This document shows positions 1 through 10,480 of a stretch of DNA of 64,000 nt, piece by piece. Numbering within the stretch: the first letter of the stretch is position 1; each line of letters opens with the position of its first letter. Made by a program: the position numbers and the translations under genes. Below the pieces are notes generated by a model, which was not told where the DNA came from, ran no database searches, and saw only the letters and a program-made list of their open reading frames with translations. This DNA is from Paraescarpia echinospica (Eukaryota > Annelida > Polychaeta > Sabellida > Siboglinidae): assembly GCA_020002185.1 (NCBI GenBank), contig CM034533.1, forward strand, positions 36,154,082-36,218,081, given 5' to 3'.

Positions 1-58
1 ACACACGCACACGCACACACACGCACACACTCACGCAGACACACGCTCGTTCGCGCGT
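1..58. repeat. ACACGC/CA-type microsatellite
   Basis: Alternating purine-pyrimidine CA/CG-rich tract at the window edge, probably continuing beyond it. Confidence 0.9.
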
Positions 59-249
59 GTTTCATTGCTGTCAGAAACTAAAAATCTGTAGTGAAACTAC
101 AATTACCAATACTGATATTAAAATACAACTTGATATTAAAGATAACCGATACTATGACAACTTTCATTCGTATATACCAATCAGTTCAATCCCCCAGTCC
201 ACTCACATGGTGACAGAGAACTGGACAATATTAAAATGTAAAAACTAAA

Positions 250-1240
250 TACAATTCCAGCCCAATAATTTTACCATTTGTATAGGTAGGTATGCGAAGG
301 ACATGTATAATTAACTGGTATGAATCTTCCTCATTGTAGTTGGCTTGCAGCATATATGATCACTTCATTTGCACCTGTGCACCTTAACCGCGTTCATCTG
401 CAGGTGGATCTATCTTGTAGTTGCGCAGTTTTTCAATTTGCAGCACCAGTATTTGTGGAGTGTCGTGGAAGGTCATCGTCTGCTCTCAGCTGCAGAGCTG
501 TTTACCAAAGGTGGGATGCTGACATCAGCAGCCATTGTTGATGAAGCGTGGTCAGAGGAAAGGTTACTGGATAAATATAAAACCTGGCTCTGGCGAGGCA
601 CGCTAGTTGTGTTTGGTAACATCCACATCGTCTGACAGAATGCTTTCTTGACATATGGTATCTTTCTGAAATAGTCTTCGTTGATTATTAAATCTGCAAA
701 TGAAATCCTCCTTTTTATGTGGTTTCACGTCCAAAATTAGCCAACAGAGCTGTTTGCTTTCGGAATGTCGTCCAGGTTGACTTGTTACTATATCCATTCT
801 GCCAATGGATATCCGTCTAGGGAATAGGACATAACTGAATGTAATAAAACAAATATATGGAAAGAGGCACCATTCACGCAAAATACCGGTCGAAAAGTGA
901 AGCCAGGGCACTTAGTGGCGTCACCCGGCAATCTAGAAGAATTACCCAGCGGAGCTATTTTTTCAATGCTATAGCATACCGACTTCACTGATACAGCGCA
1001 TAAATAATTATATCTGTGCGATCATATGTATACAAGCATACGGTATTTTGAAGGCAATTATTTATTCTTCAAGTGGGTACTCGTATTTATCATTCTAAAA
1101 TAAAAGATATTGGACGCAATATATTGGACGCAGGTGCCCGCCGTATGCTCATGTCACCGTATGTTACGCCTACTTACCTGTTTACATATCCGACAACTTC
1201 AGGACTTTCCTATTTCTCATTCTTGAAGTTGTGAAGTTGT
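250..1240. other. unassigned stretch downstream of the P-like transposase relic
   Basis: No recognisable gene. Short open frames exist on both strands (for example 369-635 + and 603-911 -) but none resembles a known family. The transposase similarity on the minus strand stops near 1250, so this may be flanking DNA or the eroded 3' part of that element. Confidence 0.5.
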
Positions 1241-1242
1241 TG

Positions 1243-3187
1243 TTATTCATCTTCAAGGTTCTCTAAGCAATCTTGATTTAGCCGGCTAGTTGGGAGAGAC
1301 TTTGCCTGAAAATTGAGGGGCAAATCGTCCCACAGCGACAGAAGACTACGAATTGTCATCAACCATCCGGACAGACATGGCAGTTTATGCGTGATTCCAG
1401 ACTCAAGTGACAAAAGCCACTCTATGGTGGACAGGGGAGACTCCTTGTACCTGGTTGTGTTTGACAAAGCAGGTCTCATCCGTTGTTTGTGCTTGAATGT
1501 CTTGCTGTTGAAACAGTTGAACAGACGGTCCATACGTACCAAGAACAGTGCTATTTCTTCTGCATCCTCGATGAGTTAATTCAATGTAACCATTGTAGTA
1601 ATACCAGCAGCCACAGAGTGAGAAGAGACTTGGGTCGCATATTTAACTCGCAAAGCCGAAAACCGGGGCAAGTCAGTGTCTGCTTGTGTGTCAGTTTAGG
1701 AGCTATACGCACAGCATTTCTGGAATCGATCAGGAAAAACTGACGAATATAGCTCCACTCAATGCTTCCCCCTTCTCTTTTGAGGCCTGTTTTCCTGAGG
1801 TTGTTCCTCGTTTAGCAGATGAAGTGGGTCGTACATGACATAGATCTTTTTTGTTGTGGAGGAGGAAAGGTTTAGCCGCACTGACTCCTAGACGTGCCTC
1901 AAGTGTCTTTCGATTATTCGACCCTTGGTCACGTATGCCCACTTTGATGTCCAAACCAATGCTGGTCAAACTGTCGACACACCTTTCTAGAAGTGATTTC
2001 AGTGTATCGCCAAGGATTGGTCCGCTGGATATAAAGCTTGTTTCTAAGGTGTTTATGGTTCGAACCATAAACACCGTTGCGTGGTATGCTACGAACTGAC
2101 TTTTCCCGAGATGTTTAAAATCCTTCAATCTTTCTACGTAGTCCTTTTCACAATTATAAAATAAATTTTCTTTCAGGCACATCTCGTCACAAACCAAGGA
2201 ACAGACATGGCTGTTTGGGGAGGGCAGATATATTTGTCTTCAACGCCTCCAGAATATTGTTGTTGAAGCCACAGAAAATCTCGATATTTTGCATGACTTT
2301 TTGGAGTATTGTAACAGATAGCAAACTGAATACTTCGCGAAGAATCTTGTACGCCGCATGGAGCAGTGACAGGGCCAACGATTTGTTAGTTGTCGTCCAT
2401 CGTGCTCCTCTCGGCTTCCAGGACCCCATCCGAATTTAAGTTGAAATAAAATTCAGAGCAGAACCAGAAACAAATGTTGCCAATTCATCGATCAGATGCT
2501 GCTGTTTTTCTGCAAGATTGTATTTCCTTTTCTTGTTTGAGTTCTTTATCTGTGGGCACTTTCGCGCTTTCAGACGACGGTACTTCTGCCACACTGACGT
2601 TTCCAAATCAACAAATGCTGAAGGTGAACTTGATGGCAAACAACTTCCAGTCACATTTAAAAGTACAAGCACAAAGAAGAATACACAACTCGCATTTAAT
2701 AAAACACAAACACATATAAGACTATCAAACAAAGGTAAGGTAAATGACGTGGAGGCTGTTGTTCCTACCGAACAATGAAAATATACAAAAACGTTATTTC
2801 GTTTGTCTATCTTTCCCCTTCCTTCTCTGGACCCACAAGCTTATCCTTTTTTCACAGCCTCTTTCTCCCTGCTCCCCCATCCCATCCACTCTCTCTTTCT
2901 CCCTCCCTTCCCTCGTCCCCACTCGCTCTATCGGGCTCTCTCACTTTTCCTCCCTCCCTTCCCCCCCTCTCTATGTGCTTGACTAAGACATTAGGCCATG
3001 TCTACTAATCAAAATAAGCGTCTAACAATATACCTGCTATCATTTTGAGTCGCTCATATGTAAGCGGCTGCCTCCGTCGCTTGCTCGGTGACGGTCTGGT
3101 GGATGCAATCTCGGGTGGCTTATTTGGCATATCAAAGACGGTGGGGACAGCACACCAGATTAACCACTTCTTTTGCTGGATATTCAT
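1243..3187 (-). pseudogene. P-element/THAP9-like transposase relic
   Basis: Minus-strand pieces read in order like a P-element-type transposase, the family with an N-terminal THAP DNA-binding domain and an RNase H-like catalytic core. The piece at 3187-3035 carries the AVPTVF motif that ends a THAP domain and finishes at a plausible donor (GCAG/GTATAT). Pieces at 2732-2436 and 2429-2187 give the linker and a block resembling the family's GxRWSxxDKxLALSL region. Piece 2197-1850 has the DEMxLKENL and VFMVR blocks. A T6 run at 1847-1852 (A6 on the minus strand) shifts the frame just before a YDPLHLL block. Further shifts occur between 1740 and 1600. Piece 1579-1243 includes DRLFNCFNS and SRLNQDCLENL, after which similarity stops. 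The start of the THAP domain is not visible. Family assignment is from remembered conserved blocks, with no alignment run. Confidence 0.75.
2803..2985. repeat. pyrimidine-rich (CT/CCCT) tract
   Basis: Strongly C/T-biased low-complexity stretch lying between the THAP piece and the rest of the transposase relic. It could be part of an intron on the minus strand or a later expansion. Confidence 0.7.
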
Positions 3188-3189
3188 AA

Positions 3190-4017
3190 ATTGTGAACCT
3201 TCAAAATGATCTTGGCGGATGAAGCAATTCTTGTATATGTATTCTGATTGCTTGCCAAGAAATTACGCTCGTCTACTAAACTGCACAACTTTTCGGCATC
3301 TGAACACAGAAAATATTATTGGATTATTTTATATTCCAAATAGTAACGGATTTTTGTCCGGCATCATTGTCAATACCCTTCTGTTTGAATGTAAGAACGA
3401 GCAGACAGAAACATCTCCAAGACGTTAGCTTACTACAAAAGTTATTATAAAATATCTATATGAACAAAACGGATGTGTTTGACAAAGCGCGTCACATCTG
3501 TTAAATGCAAGTTAAAAATCACCTTATTCATAGTCGTAACGGATTCTCGTCCATTTCCAATAACGGCACTTTTTGTTGAAGTACACAATTATCTAGATTA
3601 TAGCTTATCACAAACGCCCTAAATAGTGTACGTAAACTATAAAAAAATTGCTGGTCTCTCTCTTCCTCCACCAATTGTTACATACAGGTGAACATTCATT
3701 TCTTCTGTAGTCTAGTGTACGCGTGTAGTTCTCCTAGATCGCTGTCTGAGAGCGCTGTTGCATGCTGGGCTTCACTGAAACAGAGGATTGGTGCCTCTTT
3801 CTGTCTATTTTTTTTGATGCCATGAAGAGCAAACAAATCTTCGCTGTTATACAATATATGTTCTCTCCAGAGTTCTAACTATACGACCCGCATTGCGGTA
3901 TTTGTATAATCGTTTTAGAGGAACTATTTATTTGTACCACATTATACACCTGTAAAGTAAGGTCTAAGAAGATACTATTTGATAATCATGTGTCCTTTAA
4001 CAAAAAAATTGCACCCA
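3190..4017. other. unassigned stretch
   Basis: AT-rich sequence with only short open frames. I see no gene or repeat family here. The missing N-terminal THAP exon of the P-like element would be expected somewhere on the minus strand here, but I could not identify it. Confidence 0.5.
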
Positions 4018-4336
4018 TTTGGGTTGATTATATTGCACCCTTCGGATTAGCAATCAAGAAAACTCGGGTTTAAATCCTGTGCTGCCGTGCCTTGGACAAG
4101 TTCGTTCACTCTACGTTGCTCCAATTCATTCAGCTATATGAACGAGTACCTGGTTATAGACAGTGGTGGATATTTGTATACGAATAGTCTTCGCGCATTA
4201 ATTGCAAAGGGGCTGAATGCTTCCCAGAGAAATCGAGATGGTGTTCAGTTGAATAGATCTGCCAGGAAGTCATTCATAAAGCGTTTTGAGTAGACATAAG
4301 GACTGAATACTGCGCTGTATAAGAACTTACCTTTAC
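4018..4336 (+). mobile_element. tRNA-derived SINE, copy 1
   Basis: A B-box-like GGGTTTAAATCC at about 4066-4077 is followed by the block CTGCCGTGCCTTGGACAAG and then TTCACTCTACGTTGCTCCA. That layout resembles the conserved central domain shared by many metazoan tRNA SINEs. Downstream blocks (ATAGACAGTGGTGGATAT, TTCGCGCATTAATTGCA, GCTTCCCAGAGAA, ACTGCGCTGTATAAGAACTT) recur in the same order on the minus strand at 61583-61845, which defines the family within this window. The A box is degenerate, so the 5' boundary is approximate. Confidence 0.7.
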
Positions 4337-4379
4337 TAATTTATCCGTGCACATGGGATATAACAGTCAGGTGTCAGTC

Positions 4380-4430
4380 AACTGAATTGAATTGCAATAA
4401 CAATTGAACTGAATTGAATTGCAACAACAT
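4380..4430 (+). repeat. 18-bp direct repeat AACTGAATTGAATTGCAA
   Basis: The 18-mer occurs twice in close succession, separated by a short AT-rich spacer. No function is apparent. Confidence 0.7.
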
Positions 4431-4439
4431 GACCTTTCC

Positions 4440-5489
4440 CGTCACATTAACTCTCACGAACAGGATCATGTTTTCGAGGTATTCTATTCTAACACTAGAT
4501 TTGCCAGAAATGCGTAGCGCTTCAAAGGTGATTTGTGCTGGTAATACATTTAAGTTAAACATTTCAACTGTTAAAAAATATAGTGTAAACGTAAACAATA
4601 ATAACTTGTACATGTATTTGCAGAAAAGCCTAATAAAAAAAACAGCAAAAAGAAGAAAAACACAATTTTAACACGGCAGCTGCAAATGTCACATCAAATG
4701 TCAAACGTGCAGGTCAAATTGTTCAAAGCGTTTGCGTGCGCACGCCCTGTGCAAAGAGGTCAACTTTCAGACAGCTGCAGGATTTGTAGCCCATGCAGAT
4801 ATATACCCTCCGCTCGTGATAGGACACGAAGCGTCTTCAGCTGTAGCAACATTGCATGTCCTGTCTCAATGTTTACATGGTCGATCATTGAACACAATCG
4901 GCCTTGTGCAGTCCTGATTAATTTAGTATTCATGGGTAGCGATGCAATGACTGTCTGACTTATCGATTCGCTGTTTGTTTCAGGCCTTTCTCAAGACGCT
5001 TATTTATCACCTCTGCAAATGTTTCTTTAGCGCGATCTGCTCTGCTCAATCGTGTCCAGCACAAACCTTCAAATGTCGCAACTTGACACCAATTATTATG
5101 TTTATGTGTCAGCCACAAGAAACAATTACCTGCTTGATGAACTATAAGCACGATCCAGCACAGTCACCCAGCATTGCATCGATGATGGTACATTTGTCTT
5201 ATACACCACACGAATGTTATTAATATAAATTGTCGACATGACAGATTATCCTTTCTACCACTTGGTTGTCGGTTACTGGACTCCACTAAGTCCAAATATG
5301 AGTGAGATCGTGACACACTGGGTCGAAGCATCAAATTTGGCACAATTATACCTTAGGACCACACACAAATTTTGAGAGGAGGCTGACTCATTTGAAGGGT
5401 CAAGCTAAACGTACGTTCAGTGTCAATGACTAATAATGTTATAATTCCATTTCTACATACCTTGTCACTTATGCAATCATTTTGTGTGT
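4440..5489. other. unassigned stretch
   Basis: Short open frames only. No family recognised between the SINE and the 5' end of CR1-like copy A. Confidence 0.5.
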
Positions 5490-6030
5490 ATATGTAATGT
5501 TTAGGAAAGATAGAATAGGAAGAAGGGGAGTTGGAGTTATTTTATATATTAAAGAATCTATCCAGGCTTATGAAATGAAATTAGACAGAGAAGCAGATTG
5601 CGAAGAAGCTGTTTGGTGTAACATAGTTACAGGAAACTCAACGTTAACGGTTGGATTAGTTTATCGAAGTCCAAACATAAGCATAGAAGAGAATGAAAAA
5701 ATACAAAACGCTATAAGGGAAGTGAGCAAACGGGACTGTGTTATTATGGGGGATTTTAACCATGGGCATATAAAATGGAAATCTCTACAGAATATGGGTA
5801 GTGTGGACCACAAGTTTTTAGTTTTAGTACAAGATAGTTTCCTTTCTCAACATGTGCTAGAACCAACCAGGGGAGAGAATGTGTTAGACATAGTTTTGTC
5901 CTCACAGAATGAATTAGTTGACAATGTCAGGATATGTGAGCCACTGGGGAATAGTGATCACAACCAGATACATTTTACCATCAAAGTAAAATCAGAAAGG
6001 AATAGTAAAAAGCAGAACAGGAAAATATAA
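5482..6030 (+). pseudogene. CR1-like apurinic endonuclease domain (5'-truncated)
   Basis: This is the endonuclease/exonuclease/phosphatase-fold domain that nicks target DNA for target-primed reverse transcription. The 182-residue frame shows GVGVILYIKES near residue 17, GLVYRSPN near 58, the metal-binding GDFNH at 90-94, LDIVLS at 135-140 and the catalytic SDHN at 158-161. The first tens of residues of a normal domain are absent: similarity to copy B begins only near 5494, so the annotated ATG lies partly in flanking DNA. After the frame closes at 6030, linker sequence continues in other frames to 6300. The core motifs are intact, but the protein is cut off from its RT and is probably dead. 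Confidence 0.85.
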
Positions 6031-6290
6031 GAACATAAGGAAATATTTAGCAAAGATAGACTGGAATAACACACTGAAGAATAAGACAGCAACAGAATGC
6101 TGGAATATCTTAAAGAGTGAAATTAAATGCATCATCGTCACATTTGTTCCCTTAAAAAACACGGGAAACGGACCAAAAAGAAACACTTACCGAAAGAAGC
6201 CATTAGAAAAATGAAGTATAAACAATAGATGTGGAAGTCATATAGACGAACTGGAAATGACGAAGACTACAACATTTATAAAGAAGCACT

Positions 6291-6300
6291 AAACCAAGCT
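6291..6300 (+). repeat. target-site duplication, left copy (AAACCAAGCT)
   Basis: Identical to 8424-8433. Copy C of the host LINE has the uninterrupted equivalent near 44384 (taaccaagctacagctg), which shows the empty site. Confidence 0.85.
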
Positions 6301-6415
6301 CGCGCTGTGGGTACATGGCGTAGAGGCGCGTCCCCTGGGTGGCGGATTGGGGAGCCCTCCTTTGGGGGGTTGCACGTGAATAATACGGAATAGCGTGCCG
6401 CTGACCAACGTACCA

Positions 6416-6594
6416 TAGGAGAATGGAAAACTCTGACTCCAAACCCGGGTAGATTGAGCTCGTCAGCCTTGGAAGGCAGTCCACCTAGGAGAAGGAAATC
6501 TCTGATTCAAAACCCGGGTAGCTGGAACTCGTCAGCCTTGGATGGCAGTCCAGCTAGGAGAAGGAAAACTCTGACTCCAAACCTCCGCTGCCTT
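6416..6594 (+). repeat. 69-70-bp tandem repeat, about 2.5 units
   Basis: Units begin with TAGGAGAA at 6416, 6486 and 6555. Each contains CTCTGAxTCxAAACCCGGGTAG and CTCGTCAGCCTTGGAxGGCAGTCC with a few substitutions; the third unit breaks off near 6594. It lies in the 5' region of the RTE-like element, where promoter-like tandem monomers are common in LINEs. A 70-aa open frame at 6454-6666 is created by the repeat. Confidence 0.85.
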
Positions 6595-7138
6595 GCGGCT
6601 ATACCGGATCTCGTGAAAGGCTTCGGGAGTAAACCCCGAGGAGAAATCCGGAGCTGGAGTCCCTAAGGCAGTTCGTCGTTGACTTCAACATCGTTCTGGC
6701 AACTCCTGCGACGGCACCGGTGCTAAGCCGTATGGGCTCTTGCTCTTCCCTTGGATTACATCAGTGACATGGAGAGGGGGGACCTGCTGCATGGGCAACA
6801 GCTTGTCTTCCATATCACCCTTGCCCAGGCCTGCGCCCTGGAGAGGACACTCCAGCGCCGCTGCAAAGCGACGACACAACACGAGAAGTGGCAGTTACCG
6901 GTGATAAGTCTCAGTACTCCATTGGCGTAGAGTTGAGGCGCCAGGGGTCACTTCTGACAATGGGAGAGGTCATCGTGCCTCACTGGATAGCTACAGCCCC
7001 CTCTTTAAACTGGGCAGCCCCCGGTCAATAAGGTGCTATCCCGCCACAGTTCGCCTGCCTTTCTGGGTGCGTGGGGCTTAGGGCTGCGAAAAGCCTGACA
7101 AGTGGACTGTAAAACCCAAGCACCAGGCAAGTTTCCTC
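6595..7138 (+). other. 5' leader-like region of the RTE-like element
   Basis: GC-rich sequence with no recognisable domain. It joins directly to RT coding near 7139, so the EN domain and N-terminal RT are absent. The break is probably an internal deletion near 7130. Confidence 0.6.
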
Positions 7139-8115
7139 GTGAGCCGCGATGGCCTCTTCAAAGTCCTCGCAAGGATTGGATGTCCACTAAAGCTTCTGAG
7201 CGTGATTCAGTCATTCCACAGAGGTATGAGAGGAGTCGTCCAGGTCGACGGGTCATCATCAACTCCATTCGACGTGAAAAGCGGAGTCAAGCAGTGCTTG
7301 CCCCCACCCTCTTTGGCATCTACTTTGCAGTCATGCTAAAGCATGCCTTCAGAACATCAACTGACGGAATCTACCTCCACACTAGGTCAAATGGCAAACT
7401 TTACAGCTTGTCTAGATTGAAAGCAAAGACCAAAATCCGTGAGGTTCTCATCAGAGACATGCTGTTCGCAGATGATGCTGCCTTGACAGCTCACGAGGAG
7501 CAACATCTTCAAAATCTTATGGATTGCTTCTCCCAAGCCTGCGAGGACTTCAGACTGACAATCAGTCTAAAGAAGACAAATATCATGAGCCAGGACACCG
7601 AAAGCCTGCCAACCATCACCATAAACAACTACCAGCTGGATGTGGTGAAGGAATTCACATATCTCGGCTCAACAATGACCGACAACCTCTCCATGGACTC
7701 CAGCAGACGGATTGGCCGTGCCACATCAACGCTTGCCAGGTTCTCAAAGAGGGTCTGGGACAACGCCAAACTGACCCTGAACACCAAGATGACTGTCTAC
7801 AGAACCTGTGTCCTCAGTGCCCTCTTATATGGCAGCGAGTCATGGACTCTGTACTCGCGGCAAGAAAGGAGGCTCAACACTTTCCACATGCGCAGCCTGA
7901 GGCGGATCCTGGGCATCAAATGGTCGGACCGCATAACAAATAACGAGGTCTTCCGACGTGCTGCCACACCCAGCATCTATACTCTGCTACAACAACGTCG
8001 CCTTCGCTGGCTGGGACACGTCCGCAGGACCTACTGTATGGCGAGCTCGCAACAGGCAAGAGAGCTCGAGGCCGCCCCCAACTCCGATTCAAAGATGTCT
8101 GTAAAAGAGACATGA
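7139..8115 (+). pseudogene. RTE-like reverse transcriptase (palm, thumb and connection), frameshifted
   Basis: Reverse transcriptase for target-primed insertion. Frame 7139-7339 encodes the palm block SRDGLFKVLARIGCP to SGVKQ. Just before the expected QGCVLAP block the frame shifts at about 7297, and reading continues in the frame of 7102-8115 with VLAPTLFGIYF, the catalytic FADD (YxDD-type box, residues 122-125), EFTYLGST, LLYGSESWTL and the RRLRWLGHVRR block. A second break at about 8024-8030 appears to be a small deletion; the frame moves from GHVRR to that of LLYGELATGKRARGR, which leads into the zinc-finger frame at 8112. The first 60 or so residues of the 7102 frame are out-of-frame reading. 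Two frameshifts make it a pseudogene. Confidence 0.85.
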
Positions 8116-8372
8116 AGGCCCTTGACATGGACGTTGACGGATGGGAAGACCTTGCCCAGGATCGCTCCCGCTGGAGACAGGAACTGAATCGCAGCCTGCG
8201 CAGAGGGGAAAAGAAGTTGCAACTTGCGTCAGACGAACGGAGAGTGAGACGCAAAAACGGCCAGCAAGCTCCACCTGCAGACACCGCTTTCAAGTGCAAC
8301 CGCTGCGACAGGGACTGTCACTCCCGCATCGGCCTGCACAGCCACAACAGGCGCTGTTCCAGTGCCAAATGA
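8031..8372 (+). pseudogene. RTE-like RT C-terminus with C2H2-type zinc finger
   Basis: In-frame continuation of the RT polyprotein after the second frameshift: FKDVCKRDMKALD, a charged segment, then CNRCDRDCHSRIGLHSH followed by NRRC. The spacing Cys-x2-Cys-x12-His-x4-Cys is a C2H2/C2HC-type finger, which probably helps nucleic-acid binding. It closes with a stop at 8370-8372, about 50 bp before the right target-site duplication, so the 3' UTR is very short. Confidence 0.8.
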
Positions 8373-8423
8373 CTTTTCGGGGCGCAGAACCATGGCCACT
8401 TGTGACCGACGGATGCCACTAAG

Positions 8424-8433
8424 AAACCAAGCT
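8424..8433 (+). repeat. target-site duplication, right copy (AAACCAAGCT)
   Basis: Matches 6291-6300 exactly. Copy A resumes here with ACAGCTGAAATTAG, as in the unbroken copy C. Confidence 0.85.
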
Positions 8434-10229
8434 ACAGCTGAAATTAGAAATTCAAAGAGAAGCTATGAACATAAATTAGCTTGTAATATAAAACATGACA
8501 GCAAGAGTTTTTATCCGTCTATTCGAAGCAAACAGAAAGTTCAGGATCAGGTCGGTCCTCTAGAAGATAGTGCTGGAAATATAATATCAGAAGGATTCTT
8601 AATGGCAGAAGACCTGAATGAGTATTTTAGTTCAGTGTTTACCAGAGAAGACACTAGTTCACTGCCAGTACCAGAGGCTAAGTTCAATGGGGCAGAATCA
8701 GACTATTTAAGACAGTTAATTGTAACCCCAGAAATGGTAGCTAAGAAAATTAGGGCTATGAAGGATAATAAATCACCTGGAGTCGATGGTATTCCACCCA
8801 AACTACTATTGGAAATTGTAGAACAAATTAGCATACCGCTTGCAACAGTTTTCAACTTGTCATTAGAAGAGGGAGTGGTTCCTTTAGAATGGAAAGAAGC
8901 AAACATTATACCGTTATTTAAAAAAGGTTCGAGAAACAAGTCAAATAATTATAGACCAGTTAGTTTAACATCGGTGATTTGTAAATTATTAGAAAGACTA
9001 ATTAAAGATCACATGGTGGATTTTCTTGTTAAACATAACTTGATAAACCCATCTCAACATAGGTTTCTAAAAGAGAGTCATGCTTAACAAATATGTTATG
9101 TTTTTTGGAAGATATCACTAAGTGGGTAGATGATGGATCACCAGTAGATATCATCTACTTAGATTTTTAAAAGGCTTTCGACAAAGTGCCACATCAAAGA
9201 TTACTGCTTAAACTAAAGGCCCATGGCATAGGAAATGGTATAATTAACTGGATAGAAAAATGGCTGATTGACAGAAGACAACGGATAGTTGTTGATGGGG
9301 AGGCTTCAAACTGGAAATCAGTTTTGAGTGGGGTACCACAGGGATCAGTACTGGGACCTATATTATTCTTAATATATATAAACGACTTGGACGATGATAT
9401 AGCTAGCAAGGTGTTGAAATTTGCAGATGATACAAAAGTGTTTAGAAGGATTAAAAGTGATGGAGAGAGACAGCATTTACAAGATGATCTTGACAGGTTG
9501 ATCAAATGGTCTGAAAAGTGGCAAATGTTGTTCAATTTTGGGAAATGTAAATGCCTTCACACAGGACATGGGAACAAATATGTAAAATACACAATGGGGG
9601 GAACTGTACTAAGTACTACTGTAAAAGAAAAATACTTAGGGCTGACAATTAGTGCTGACATGAAGGTTTCAGAGCAGTGTGGAATTGCAGCTTCAAAAGG
9701 AAATCAAATCCTTGGATTGATTAGGCGAAATATACCATATAAAGAAAAAGAACTAATAATACCGCTGTACAAAACAATAGTGAGGCCTCATTTAGAATAT
9801 TGTATACAAGCGTGGAGGCCATATCACAAGAAGGACATAGATATGCTAGAAAGAGTACAGAGGAGAGCGACTAAAATGATACCAAAACTGAGGGATCTTA
9901 GTTATGAAAAACGCCTTAAAGAATGTGGTTTAACAACACTAGAGACCAGGAGATTGAGAGGAGATCAGATAGAAGTGTTTAAAATATTGAATGGTTATGA
10001 AAATATTGATAGAAATATGTTTTTTTCAGTTAAGAAAGATAGAAAGACTAGAGGACATGAAGTTACATTAGTAAAGGAGCAGTGTAGATTAGACGTGAGA
10101 AAGTTCTCATTTTCACAAAGGACTGTGAATGAATGGAACAGATTATCTGATGATTGTGTGGGAGCTAGTAGTGTGAATATGTTTAAAAATAAAATCGACA
10201 CATACCTCAGAAGAGCCGGATATATGTAG
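8434..10229 (+). pseudogene. CR1-like reverse transcriptase, copy A
   Basis: RT and C-terminal region of copy A. Frame 8362-9087 (its first residues are RTE flank) contains KSPGVDGIPPKLL, PLEWKEANIIPLFKKGS and NYRPVSLTS. A frameshift near 9073 throws translation to a stop right after HRFLKESHA. A point stop follows at 9168-9170, where copy C has a Gln codon in the LDFQKA block. Frame 9186-10229 (347 aa) is then open through the VPQGSVLGP block (residues 50-58), FADD (79-82), the ERVQRRATKMI block and a C-terminal TYLRRAGYM. It is the best-preserved RT frame here, but two lesions disable it. Confidence 0.88.
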
Positions 10230-10319
10230 ATAAGCCAAAGGGCTTCCTTGTTCACCTGCCATCTAGAGTTAATTCTCTGGATGGCAATCTTGCTAAATCA
10301 GATCCATTGATAATAATCG

Positions 10320-10480
10320 AGTGCCCAGTTCGTAACAATGTTATGGTACCCTTTTCGAAATAACTTGCCTACCCTAAATGTAATACCAGCAACTCAATTA
10401 TTCCGAGAGCAAACATGAATGGTGAATAAGTGCAGGCGAAGTCATTTAAGACACGTCTGCCAGAAGTAGGTCAAGGTCAA
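10320..10480 (+). repeat. dispersed repeat, member 1
   Basis: Matches 13436-13600 in the same orientation. Shared blocks include AACAATGT, GAAATAAC-TGCCTACC and GAACATGAATGGTGAATA. It directly follows the 3' end of CR1-like copy A. No coding content; class unknown. Confidence 0.6.

Larger units (their letters stand above)
6301..8423 (+). mobile_element. RTE-like non-LTR retrotransposon nested in copy A
   Basis: Flanked by a perfect 10-bp duplication of host-LINE sequence. It contains a GC-richer 5' region with 69-70-bp tandem repeats, a 5'-UTR-like stretch to about 7130, RT palm/thumb coding in shifted frames, and a C-terminal zinc-finger frame ending at 8372. The upstream endonuclease is missing: coding similarity starts inside the RT at about 7139. 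It resembles the widespread metazoan group whose RT carries a RRLRWLGHVRR block and a terminal C2H2 finger. Its base composition clearly differs from the AT-rich host LINE. Confidence 0.85.
5490..10302 (+). mobile_element. CR1-like non-LTR retrotransposon, copy A (split by a nested element)
   Basis: The copy is 5' truncated inside its endonuclease domain and reads EN, linker, RT and C-terminal region. It ends in a short 3' UTR containing GGCTTCCTTG and a terminal CTTGCTAAATC. Copies C and D and solo fragments share the same 3' end, with repeats of CTTGTTAAAT as the tail. The copy is interrupted at 6300 by an RTE-like element and resumes at 8424. The RT and EN sequence style fits the CR1/L2/Rex group of the Jockey superfamily; the exact clade would need a tree. 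Confidence 0.85.
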
